Shown here: piece after piece, positions 45,434 to 52,926 of the stretch | Layout of the letters: each line of letters starts with the position of its first letter | How positions within the stretch are numbered: the first letter of the stretch is position 1 | Assembly: GCF_017873215.1 (NCBI RefSeq) | Contig: NZ_JAGGKA010000021.1 | Coordinates: 16,328-80,327, forward strand | Direction: 5' to 3' | From: Clostridium tetanomorphum | GTDB lineage: Bacteria > Bacillota > Clostridia > Clostridiales > Clostridiaceae | DNA: 64,000 nt | The notes under the pieces: generated by a model | The model's input: only the letters and a program-made list of their open reading frames with translations | Databases searched by the model: none | Told to the model about the DNA's origin: nothing | Made by a program: the position numbers and the translations under genes

Positions 45434-45823
45434 CTCCGATTATATAGAATTCAACTTTAAAATATGCATTTACATAAAAAATTATATATCTAACCTATAC
45501 AAATATATAATTTTTTATATATTTGTTCTGTATTTATATATCATTATATAACTTTTTATATAAAATTCAATATTTTATATAAAAAATTATACATAAAAAT
45601 CATTTCACCATATGAAATTTATCATCAACATTTATAGTTCCTTTATTAAAAAAACATATGAAATTCATGTAAATCTAACAATTGCCTATTGTGATATTAA
45701 ATATATTTTTATTTTTTTATTATACATATTTGTGTAAAAAATTGATGTTTTATTTAATTTTTTGTAAAACCTTACGATTAATATAATAATCTTAATTAAT
45801 AAATGAAAATGTGAGGGATTGCT
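45434..45823. other. AT-rich divergent intergenic region, no gene seen
   Basis: This region separates the regulator and DUF5050-like genes. It is almost entirely A/T with overlapping short TATA-like and ATATAA repeats. No ORF, hairpin terminator or known RNA motif is apparent. Confidence 0.5.
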
Positions 45824-46819
45824 ATGGAAAATTTAAATAAAATGGTTACAACAATAAATAATCTAGATACTCTGGTTTCTATCTATGACAAAGTTAATCT
45901 AAATATTTATATAGAAACAGAAGAATATATTTATTATATTGATGCCTCACAAGACTATAAATTATATAGAATTTTTAAATATGATGGAAAAAAAGAAACC
46001 ATAGTAGACTATAAAGTAGAAAATTTTGTTATAACAAAAAATAATATTTTTTATACTATAAAGCATGAAAGAAAAATTACATTGATTAAATGTGATTTAG
46101 AGGGAAAAAACACCTATATTGTATGTAAATATCTATCTTATTCTAATGCTTATTGTATTCATAATGAAATTATCTATTATTGTGAGAATCACAACTTTAG
46201 AAATTATATAAAATCTATGCCACTGAATAATGGAATTATTTCCACAATACATGAATCTGTTGGATGCGTTTGTGATTTACACTATTTTGAGGATCATATA
46301 TATTATAGAAGAAAAAATTATCCTTACAAAGGCGAAGAAGTTTTAAAAAAAATTAATATAAGTAGCAAACCAAAAGATGATGTAGTAGAAACTTTCTATA
46401 ATGCAGTATACTTTTATAAAAATTATATGATATACAAATGTAAAAATTCTAGCTTAGCAGTTATAAAAAATTTAGAAACTGGAAAAAAAGTTTATGAAAT
46501 GAACCAGTGTAATAATACATTAGGCATATTTGATAAATATATCTTGTTTACTTATGAGGGTTTTACTGACGTAGAAGCTAAATATGTAAAAAATATGCTT
46601 TATATGCTTAATATAGAAACATTCAGTGTAAGCAAATTAACAGACTGTAATGTTTCAAAAGCTCAGATTATAGATAATTATATTTATTATAAAATAAAAG
46701 ATAAGGATTCTAAAATCTACAGGCAAAATATAAATGGTGAAGATAAAAAAGTTATTAATTTATCAAATAAATACAGTAGTATGAAAGCATTAAATAAACT
46801 ATTATTTATGATTAAATAA
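45824..46819 (+). CDS. DUF5050-like beta-propeller protein
   Basis: A 331-residue protein without signal peptide. Regularly spaced blades such as EYIYYIDASQDYKLYRI, NIFYTIKHERKITLIKC, EIIYYCENHNFRNYIKS and YIYYKIKDKDSKIYRQNI have the YxIYYxxxxxxxxLYRI pattern of DUF5050 propellers. It may bind a ligand or wall sugar. The nearest genes are the second ECF pair 160 bases downstream. Function unknown. Confidence 0.75.
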   Translation: MENLNKMVTTINNLDTLVSIYDKVNLNIYIETEEYIYYIDASQDYKLYRIFKYDGKKETIVDYKVENFVITKNNIFYTIKHERKITLIKCDLEGKNTYIVCKYLSYSNAYCIHNEIIYYCENHNFRNYIKSMPLNNGIISTIHESVGCVCDLHYFEDHIYYRRKNYPYKGEEVLKKINISSKPKDDVVETFYNAVYFYKNYMIYKCKNSSLAVIKNLETGKKVYEMNQCNNTLGIFDKYILFTYEGFTDVEAKYVKNMLYMLNIETFSVSKLTDCNVSKAQIIDNYIYYKIKDKDSKIYRQNINGEDKKVINLSNKYSSMKALNKLLFMIK

Positions 46820-46865
46820 TAAATTATAAATTTATCTAACTTACTATATATTCCCCTTATTATAT

Positions 46866-46911
46866 AAATAACCTATGATCAGGATAAATAAGCCTTTTCA
46901 TAGGTTATTTT
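46866..46911. terminator. Terminator after the DUF5050-like gene
   Basis: The stem AAATAACCTATGA / TCATAGGTTATTT is followed by TGATTTTTG on the plus strand. Confidence 0.85.
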
Positions 46912-46979
46912 GATTTTTGAGAGATTTTTAACTTCTCTTCGTATATATAATTGAAGAAACAGAAAGGAGAATCTTATGC

Positions 46980-47543
46980 ATGGTTAATAAAGAAAATTTC
47001 ATAATTAAACTAAAAGAAAATAATAAAGATGCACTTCAATATATTATTGATAATTTTACTCCTCTAATATTTACAATATGCAAAAGTATAATAGGAGAAT
47101 ATGGCACTTTAGAAGATGTGGAAGAATGTGTTAGTGATATATTCATTTTTCTATGGAATAACAAACATAACTATTCAGAAGAAAAGAGTAGTTTTAAAAC
47201 CTGGATAAGTGTTATTGCTAAGTACAAAAGCATTGATTTTAAAAGAAAATTAATTAAAAAATTAAATTTTGAAACTAATTTTCAGGAAAGTAGTTTTATA
47301 TATAAAAATGATGTAGAAGATGAACTTATGTCTAAAGAGCTAAACAATAAGATTATACTTCTTGTAAACAGCTTGAAAACTTTAGATAAACAACTATTTA
47401 TAAAAAGATATTTTTTAAATCAAACAATAGAGGATATTGCAAAGGAGTTTAATCTTACAAGACAAGCAGTAGATAACAGACTATATAGAACACGAAAAAT
47501 ATTAAAGAAAAACTTAGTTTATGAAGTTAAGGAGGTATTATAA
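46980..47543 (+). CDS. ECF-type RNA polymerase sigma factor, second paralogue
   Basis: A 187-residue sigma-70 region 2/4 protein close to the one at 20670. Shared blocks include VEECVSDIF, FLWNN, FKTWISVIAKYKSIDFKRK and LDKQLFIKRYFLNQTIEDIAKEFNLTRQAVDNRLYRTRKILKK. The ATG 46980 is chosen. A second ATG at 46976 in another frame makes a three-codon mini-ORF right after AAGGAG. Its TAA overlaps the next gene's ATG, implying coupling with the anti-sigma. Confidence 0.92.
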   Translation: MVNKENFIIKLKENNKDALQYIIDNFTPLIFTICKSIIGEYGTLEDVEECVSDIFIFLWNNKHNYSEEKSSFKTWISVIAKYKSIDFKRKLIKKLNFETNFQESSFIYKNDVEDELMSKELNNKIILLVNSLKTLDKQLFIKRYFLNQTIEDIAKEFNLTRQAVDNRLYRTRKILKKNLVYEVKEVL

Positions 47544-49042
47544 TGAATAGTAATGATAGGATATTCCTTAATATGATAGAAAATTTTAATGAAGATGAGC
47601 TAAAATCTCTTATTAATGATTTGGATACAGATGGATCTGTTGAAATTCCTCAAGAAAGTTTAAATAAAATAAAAGAAAAAACATTAAATAAAGTGGATAA
47701 CTCATCTGAAAATACTATAAAGAGCAAACTTAAAAAGCACTCTATCTCATCCAAGAAAAAACTTTATATTGCCGCAGCCATATGTTTTTTACTGCTACTT
47801 CCTTTTTCCGGCAAAGTAATTGCAGATATAAAAAAAGCTTTTAAATATGCTCCAGGGACTAATCAAATAATAGAAAATGAGCAAGATACCAATATGTATA
47901 TTCTACAAGATACAATTAAAGTCTTCACTAAAAATGGATATGTAGAACTTTTATCCGTAACAATAGATGATGACAAAAAAGTTATATATTTATCTGCAAG
48001 AGGGGAAGAAAAAAATATAGGTAATATTCCAAGTTTCAATGTAGAAGATTTTAAATCAAGTGTAAAACTAAATAATGAAAAAATTATAAAATTCAATAGT
48101 GGCTCTGTAGGCTCTGGTGGTGATACTGATTCTTTTCATTGGGAATGTAACTTTTCCACTGACTCTAAAAATAATAAAGATATATCTTATAATCCTGGGC
48201 AAAAGATTGAAATTCAATTAAAAATTCCCAATGATGGTATAGTAAATATACCAGTCATCTTAAAAAAAGCAATAAATTATAAGGAGTATAGTGAGCTTGG
48301 TCCAACTTGTGAAAAAAATGGTATAAGTATTACCGCTATACCTAACTGGATGGACAATAAATTAAAAATTAACCTTTTAACTTCTAAAAGCAAAAATTTT
48401 TATATAGAAAGCTATGGTGCTAATCCAAACTATGAAAATCAAGAATGTGATTATATAGGTATTTTAAATCAACCAATAACTTTAACAGATAGCAAAGGAA
48501 AATCTTATAAAATTTCTGCTCCTGAAAACTATGCTCCTCCACTAAGTGAGTTTTACATCAATATAGATAAAAATAACAAAGCATATTATAACCTTAATAT
48601 TCCTTATATCATGATAAGGCATAATGTTAATATACGTCATAGCTTTACTCTTCCTAATTTTGGTAAAAAAATCACTTTTAATAATGAGGTAATTTCTTTA
48701 AAAGATAATTATAAATTTAAAGTATTATCCTTAGAAAGATCCAAAAAGAATGAAGTTATAATTGAAGTAGATACTGATTATGATGAAAATAAATTAGATT
48801 CTATATTCAATATACATCTAGGATCAGATCATACTAAATTATTTGGTAAACCAGACTATAACAATTGGAGTTGTGACTACTTTGAAGGTACTAATAAGAA
48901 AGCTATAGGAAATTTAAAGAAGTGGACTATAGAACTTAATCACCCTAATTCATCTAAACTTAACCTATATATAGAGGGATTTTCTACCATTAAGAAAGGA
49001 CCTTGGGTTATTCCCATAGATACCAATAAAGTAATTAAATAG
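47543..49042 (+). CDS. Membrane anti-sigma factor, DUF4179-like
   Basis: A 499-residue protein: a cytoplasmic N-terminal 75 residues with basic KSKLKKHSISSKKK before one transmembrane helix (about 76-94, YIAAAICFLLLLPFSGKV), then a large external domain. It overlaps the sigma gene by one base (TAATG). It has the same layout as the anti-sigma at 19240, with a membrane helix after a short cytoplasmic domain, though external sequence differs. It probably anchors the sigma partner. Confidence 0.8.
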   Translation: MNSNDRIFLNMIENFNEDELKSLINDLDTDGSVEIPQESLNKIKEKTLNKVDNSSENTIKSKLKKHSISSKKKLYIAAAICFLLLLPFSGKVIADIKKAFKYAPGTNQIIENEQDTNMYILQDTIKVFTKNGYVELLSVTIDDDKKVIYLSARGEEKNIGNIPSFNVEDFKSSVKLNNEKIIKFNSGSVGSGGDTDSFHWECNFSTDSKNNKDISYNPGQKIEIQLKIPNDGIVNIPVILKKAINYKEYSELGPTCEKNGISITAIPNWMDNKLKINLLTSKSKNFYIESYGANPNYENQECDYIGILNQPITLTDSKGKSYKISAPENYAPPLSEFYINIDKNNKAYYNLNIPYIMIRHNVNIRHSFTLPNFGKKITFNNEVISLKDNYKFKVLSLERSKKNEVIIEVDTDYDENKLDSIFNIHLGSDHTKLFGKPDYNNWSCDYFEGTNKKAIGNLKKWTIELNHPNSSKLNLYIEGFSTIKKGPWVIPIDTNKVIK

Positions 49043-49075
49043 TGTTTAGACTTAAAAATTTTATAAAATTATAGT

Positions 49076-49103
49076 ATATTCTCTTTTAATATGCACATAA
49101 TAT
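49076..49103 (+). promoter_or_regulatory. SigE-like sporulation promoter for tiny ORF
   Basis: ATATT (49076-49080), 15 bases, CATAATAT (49096-49103) resembles the SigE consensus (-35 KMATATT, -10 CATACANT). Inferred only from base pattern, but it sits 23 bases before a small ORF with a strong ribosome site. Confidence 0.45.
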
Positions 49104-49125
49104 TAGCATAGAGAGGTGATTAGCA

Positions 49126-49173
49126 ATGGGTAAGGATTTTAAAAACAATTATTTAAGGTTAGTCCGAAAATAA
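49126..49173 (+). CDS. Tiny ORF (15 residues) with strong ribosome site and own terminator
   Basis: ATG 49126 follows GAGAGGTGAT and encodes MGKDFKNNYLRLVRK, then TAA. A hairpin terminator lies 34 bases on. A SigE-like promoter precedes it. The unit is therefore a complete tiny transcript. The peptide is basic and soluble. I cannot name it. It could also be a regulatory leader or chance. Confidence 0.4.
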   Translation: MGKDFKNNYLRLVRK

Positions 49174-49206
49174 TTTTAAAGTCTCCATGGTTTCACTAAT
49201 CTTGTT

Positions 49207-49232
49207 GCCAGAAAGTATTAATACTTTCTGGC
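49207..49232 (+). terminator. Rho-independent terminator after the tiny ORF
   Basis: The stem GCCAGAAAGTATT / AATACTTTCTGGC is followed by TTTAATTT on the plus strand. Confidence 0.88.
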
Positions 49233-49296
49233 TTTAATTTGTATATATACAACTTTTATTTATAAGTAAAAAACAATTTAGAAGGGAGGAAATTCA

Positions 49297-50721
49297 ATGA
49301 CGTTATCTCCAAATTTAAATGAAAATATAAATTTAGTGAAGCAGCAATTAGCAATAGACAAAAGCTTTGATATAGTAGGTAGAAATATTACCATAGGAAA
49401 TGTAAATGCCTACTTAGTTTTCATTGATGGGTTTGCAAAAGATCAAATTTTACTTTTCATACTAGAAAGACTTCAAAATTTAAAAAAAGAAGAACTTTCT
49501 AGTGATGCTATAACTAAGCTTATTCAAACTGAAATTGCATATATAGAAGTAGAGATATTTGATACCTTAGACCCAATGAAAACCTCAGTACTTTCTGGTG
49601 GGGCTGCTTTATTTATAGATGGACAAAATAAAGGAATTTTACTAGATGTGAGAGAATATCCTGTAAGAAGTCCTCAAGAACCTGATTTGGAAAAGGTCAC
49701 AAGAGGATCTAGAGACGGCCTTGTAGAAACTATTGTTTTTAATACAACATTAATACGAAGACGAATCAGAGATCCTAAGTTAATATTTGAACTAAAAAGC
49801 ATAGGAAGTCAATCAAAAACAGATGTGGCAATTGGATATATTGACAATGTGGTAGATCATAAACTATTAGATGAACTAAAAAACAAACTAGATGAAATAG
49901 ACATAAATGCACTAGTAATGGCAGAAAAAACTCTTGAAGAACTTTTAATTAAAAAGAAATGGTATAATCCCCTTCCTCAGGTTAGATTTACTGAAAGACC
50001 AGACGTTGTAGCTGCCCATCTTCTTGAGGGACACATTGCATTAATAGTAGATACTTCTCCAAGTGTAATACTTTTACCTGTAACAATATTTCATTTTACT
50101 CAACATGCAGAGGATTACTATCAAAATCCTTTAGTAGGTACATATTTAAGATGGATAAGATTTTTTGCTATGTTTTTAGCCTTTATAATTTCACCTTTAT
50201 GGCTGCTTTTAGTCTATAATCAAGAGTTTTTACCCTCTTGGCTTGCATTTATAGGTCCTAAAGAAGTAGGCCATATACCTCTTTTTATACAATTTATTCT
50301 TTTAGAATTTGGTTTAGATTTTTTAAGAACTGCATCTATACATACTCCTAATACATTATCAACATCACTTGGTATTATAGGAGGTTTAATATTGAGTGAA
50401 TTAGCCGTAAAAGTTGGCTGGTTTGTTCCAGAAACTATATTATATATGGCTATTGCTGGCATAGGTACATTTGCATCACCAAGCGTTGAATTCGGTATGG
50501 CAATTCGTATTTTTAGACTATTTTTAATACTATCAACAGGCTTATTTAAAACACTAGGCTTCTTTATAGGATTAACAATTGTTTTAGCAATAATCTGTAC
50601 AACAAAAGCTTTTGGAAACCAATCATACCTGTGGCCATTGATACCCTTTGATAAAAAAGCATTTTTAAATATGTTTTTAAGAAGACCAATACCTGAAATC
50701 AGAAATAATAAAAAATCTTAA
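49297..50721 (+). CDS. SpoVAF/GerA-family spore membrane protein
   Basis: A 474-residue protein of the GerABKA family. The soluble N-terminal half (1-280) carries SVLSGGAALFIDGQNKGILLDVREYPVRSPQEPDLEKVTRGSRDGLVETI. The membrane half begins near 285 (IRFFAMFLAFIISPLWLLLV). VRFTERPDVVAAHLLEGHIALIVDTSPSVILLPVTIFHF.QHAEDYY is closer to SpoVAF than to GerAA. No gerAB or gerAC partner gene is next to it. Acts in the spore inner membrane in germination. The SpoVAF subtype is inferred. Confidence 0.85.
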   Translation: MTLSPNLNENINLVKQQLAIDKSFDIVGRNITIGNVNAYLVFIDGFAKDQILLFILERLQNLKKEELSSDAITKLIQTEIAYIEVEIFDTLDPMKTSVLSGGAALFIDGQNKGILLDVREYPVRSPQEPDLEKVTRGSRDGLVETIVFNTTLIRRRIRDPKLIFELKSIGSQSKTDVAIGYIDNVVDHKLLDELKNKLDEIDINALVMAEKTLEELLIKKKWYNPLPQVRFTERPDVVAAHLLEGHIALIVDTSPSVILLPVTIFHFTQHAEDYYQNPLVGTYLRWIRFFAMFLAFIISPLWLLLVYNQEFLPSWLAFIGPKEVGHIPLFIQFILLEFGLDFLRTASIHTPNTLSTSLGIIGGLILSELAVKVGWFVPETILYMAIAGIGTFASPSVEFGMAIRIFRLFLILSTGLFKTLGFFIGLTIVLAIICTTKAFGNQSYLWPLIPFDKKAFLNMFLRRPIPEIRNNKKS

Positions 50722-50925
50722 TCTATATTTAATTTCATTATATGGTTTAGTAACATGTTTACATTGATTCGCAATTATATTAAACTGTTTACTACAATTC
50801 AATAAAGTTGTATGTGGGCAACTGGTATCCCTATTCCTTTTTTAGGTGATTGCAAAACTATTATTTAAAAAAACTAAATATTAGTCTAAGGACTAGATAT
50901 TAAATTTTTTAAAAGAAACTATGAC

Positions 50926-52347
50926 CTAAGCAACTAATGATTTTATTGAAAGTATTTTTTTCTTTTTACCAATCTTATAACTAATAAGTACAGCAATTAA
51001 TTGAGCTATGCCAGCTAATAATAATTCGGATTTTAAAGAATTAGTTTTGTTAATCTTTAAGGTCGATAGACCTAGGGGATTTTTAATAATATTATTAGTT
51101 CTTTCAGTAATAGTTCTGATTTTATATAAATTGACCCATTCCATTGATTCTCTTGGGATAGGACAATTAAGTCTAAAATCTTTATTTATAGTTGGATGAT
51201 ATATTCTTCCACAAGGTGAAGGAGTACATGGGTTTTGGCATGATAGTATATATTCAGTTTTACTTTTATATCTAACTTTTTTAGATTTAGGGCAAAGCCA
51301 TTTAACTCTCATAGAACGACCTTTTTCTCTTGTAATTCCATCAAATTTCATTGGAAGAGAAGAATCCTTTGGACATAAAGGAACTCCGTCATTAGTAAAT
51401 CCGCTAGGCTGTGGTAAATCAGAAATATTACGACGATTAATGGGAATTATAGGTACTATGTTACAATTTTTAATTAGATATTTATAGTTATCATCACAAT
51501 CATAAGCAGCATCACCAATAAAGTAGTTATATTTGAAATCTGGATGTATATTGAAATAACGTCTCATTATAGGAATTAAAGTTTTTGAGTCATAGTCATC
51601 TTTAGCTTGTTCACCAGTATTATGAATTTCCAAATCCATCAATTGAGTATCGTTAAAATCAATATGACGCAAGATTCCAAGCCCATTAACAAGAATAGTT
51701 GCTTTAAGTGCATAACAATAATGACCATTAATATAAGAAAGTTTAATTTCAGAGTTAGCATACGTTTGTTTAGGCATTTGGCTACAGGCAAGCTTGTGTG
51801 GAATAATATTTGGATCTTTTTTCTTAGCAGTCTTAGTAAAACGTAAGATAGATTGAAAAAACTTAGGATTATTTTCTTTAACATAAGCTTCTATACCTGT
51901 AGTATCAGCAATTATTATTTTAGATAATTCCGAATTGAGCTTCTGACAAATATGTTCAGTAAAATCAACTAAATTATTAAAGAAATCATGAAGATGTTGA
52001 AGAAAATTTGATTTAAATCTAGAAAATTGAGATTTATGAGGTACTGTATTCAAATTACAAAGAGATCTTAATTCTTTAGATAAATTTAATATATTTATAA
52101 ATAATTCAGTTTCAGAGATACCAAGTATTTTTTGCACTATTAATGCGGTTAGCATTGAAGAAAGAGAGTAATCTCTAGGATGACCAGTTGAAGAATAGTA
52201 GGCATTATAAAAACTTTGAGGCATTAACATCTTCATGTTAATATGTTCTTCAAAAAGCTTAATGAATTTAGGCTTATCTTCTTCAAAACAGTCTACGACT
52301 TCTTCATAAATATTACAAAGATGAATCTGTTTTTTTAAATTGATCAT
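50926..52347 (-). CDS. IS1182-family transposase
   Basis: A 473-residue DDE transposase. The N-terminal region (YNAYYSSTGHPRDYSLSSMLTALIVQKILGISETELF) is typical of IS1182/IS5 relatives. Catalytic Asp in ADTTGIEAYV (about 153), Asp in FIGDAAYDCDDNYKYL, and Glu in IRTITERTNNIIK. No frameshift or stop, so it may be active. Start ATG after AGGGTCCC. No passenger gene is evident inside the transposase frame. Confidence 0.88.
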   Translation of the reverse strand: MINLKKQIHLCNIYEEVVDCFEEDKPKFIKLFEEHINMKMLMPQSFYNAYYSSTGHPRDYSLSSMLTALIVQKILGISETELFINILNLSKELRSLCNLNTVPHKSQFSRFKSNFLQHLHDFFNNLVDFTEHICQKLNSELSKIIIADTTGIEAYVKENNPKFFQSILRFTKTAKKKDPNIIPHKLACSQMPKQTYANSEIKLSYINGHYCYALKATILVNGLGILRHIDFNDTQLMDLEIHNTGEQAKDDYDSKTLIPIMRRYFNIHPDFKYNYFIGDAAYDCDDNYKYLIKNCNIVPIIPINRRNISDLPQPSGFTNDGVPLCPKDSSLPMKFDGITREKGRSMRVKWLCPKSKKVRYKSKTEYILSCQNPCTPSPCGRIYHPTINKDFRLNCPIPRESMEWVNLYKIRTITERTNNIIKNPLGLSTLKINKTNSLKSELLLAGIAQLIAVLISYKIGKKKKILSIKSLVA

Positions 52348-52500
52348 AAGGGTCCCTCCTTAAATTTACATTTGGTGGTACTTATATAAATTAGATATTG
52401 AGTGGGGGAAATCCTTTTTGATAAAGCTTGAAATTCCTTGAGCCCTAACGGGCTTGAGGTTTTGCAAGCCACTAATTCCTTTTTAGTAAGGGGGTGTGAA

Positions 52501-52587
52501 ATATCTATAGTTATTTTTGCTGTTCTATCGTTTTTGATAGCCTTTATAAATTTAATTATTGTACTTATAGATAAAATAAAAAGGTAG
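52501..52587 (+). other. Type I toxin-like 28-residue hydrophobic ORF lacking ATG start
   Basis: A strong AAGGGGG site (52488-52494) is followed six bases later by ATA TCT ATA..., giving ISIVIFAVLSFLIAFINL then IIVLIDKIKR and TAG. One transmembrane helix with a basic C-terminal tail is the pattern of small holin-like type I toxins. Changing ATA to ATG would give MSIV. The start codon is therefore non-standard or mutated. Antisense RNA and shared terminator lie opposite. It is inferred from layout. Confidence 0.4.
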
Positions 52588-52620
52588 CCCACTGCCGCAA
52601 TTGGTATGGCTACTTTTTTT
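52584..52620. terminator. Bidirectional terminator of the toxin-like unit
   Basis: The stem GGTAGCC / GGCTAC(C) around CACTGCCGCAATTGGTAT with T-runs after both directions (TTTTTTT on plus at 52614-52620; A-run before 52584 for the minus strand). It serves both the toxin-like transcript and its antisense RNA. Confidence 0.75.
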
Positions 52621-52667
52621 ATAATACTTGCTTTACCAGTTGCCTAAGCAACTAGAATTGTATACTA

Positions 52668-52686
52668 CAGGGTGCTAAACACCCTG
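52668..52686 (+). terminator. Second terminator on the plus strand
   Basis: CAGGGTG-CTAAA-CACCCTG followed by TTTTTTATT on the plus strand. On the minus strand the same stem lies in the 5' part of the antisense RNA. Confidence 0.8.
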
Positions 52687-52926
52687 TTTTTTATTATACT
52701 CATTTATTAATGCTATTATAACACATAGTTTAACATAATCAACTAATAAGTTTAAAAATTTAAAATTTATAGTAGAACACTAGTGTGAAATTATAATTCT
52801 AAATTATTATGTACGAACAATTCCAGACACCTTGATTATTTGAACCATTTATTTTTATTTATGTTATATATTGACAAATGTACAATAACCATTTACTATG
52901 TAGATAATATAAGGAGGTGCATACTT

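Larger units (their letters stand above)
50818..52644. mobile_element. IS1182-type insertion sequence (ends uncertain)
   Basis: Contains one intact transposase on the minus strand. Possible terminal inverted repeats are GGCAACTGGTA (50818-50828) and TACCAGTTGCC (52634-52644), 11 of 11, giving 1.8 kb. The right end would then include a toxin-like ORF and part of an antisense RNA. Alternatively the element stops just upstream of the transposase near 52370. Ends are inferred. Confidence 0.5.
52576..52708 (-). ncRNA. Candidate antisense (antitoxin) RNA
   Basis: On the minus strand, TTGATT (52737-52742), 16 bases, TATAAT (52715-52720) forms a good promoter. The transcript would pass through a hairpin (CAGGGTGtttagCACCCTG, 52668-52686), a hairpin AGTTGCTTAGGCAACT (52639-52654), and the stem GTAGCC / GGCTAC (52585-52614) ending in U residues. 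It overlaps the 3' end of the toxin-like ORF. Not a known RNA family by sight. Confidence 0.45.

Noticed and set aside
52344..52592. 82-codon minus-strand ORF upstream of the transposase
   Set aside because: It covers the antisense of the toxin-like frame and the transposase leader. The translation has no recognisable family and the start is inside the terminator stem.
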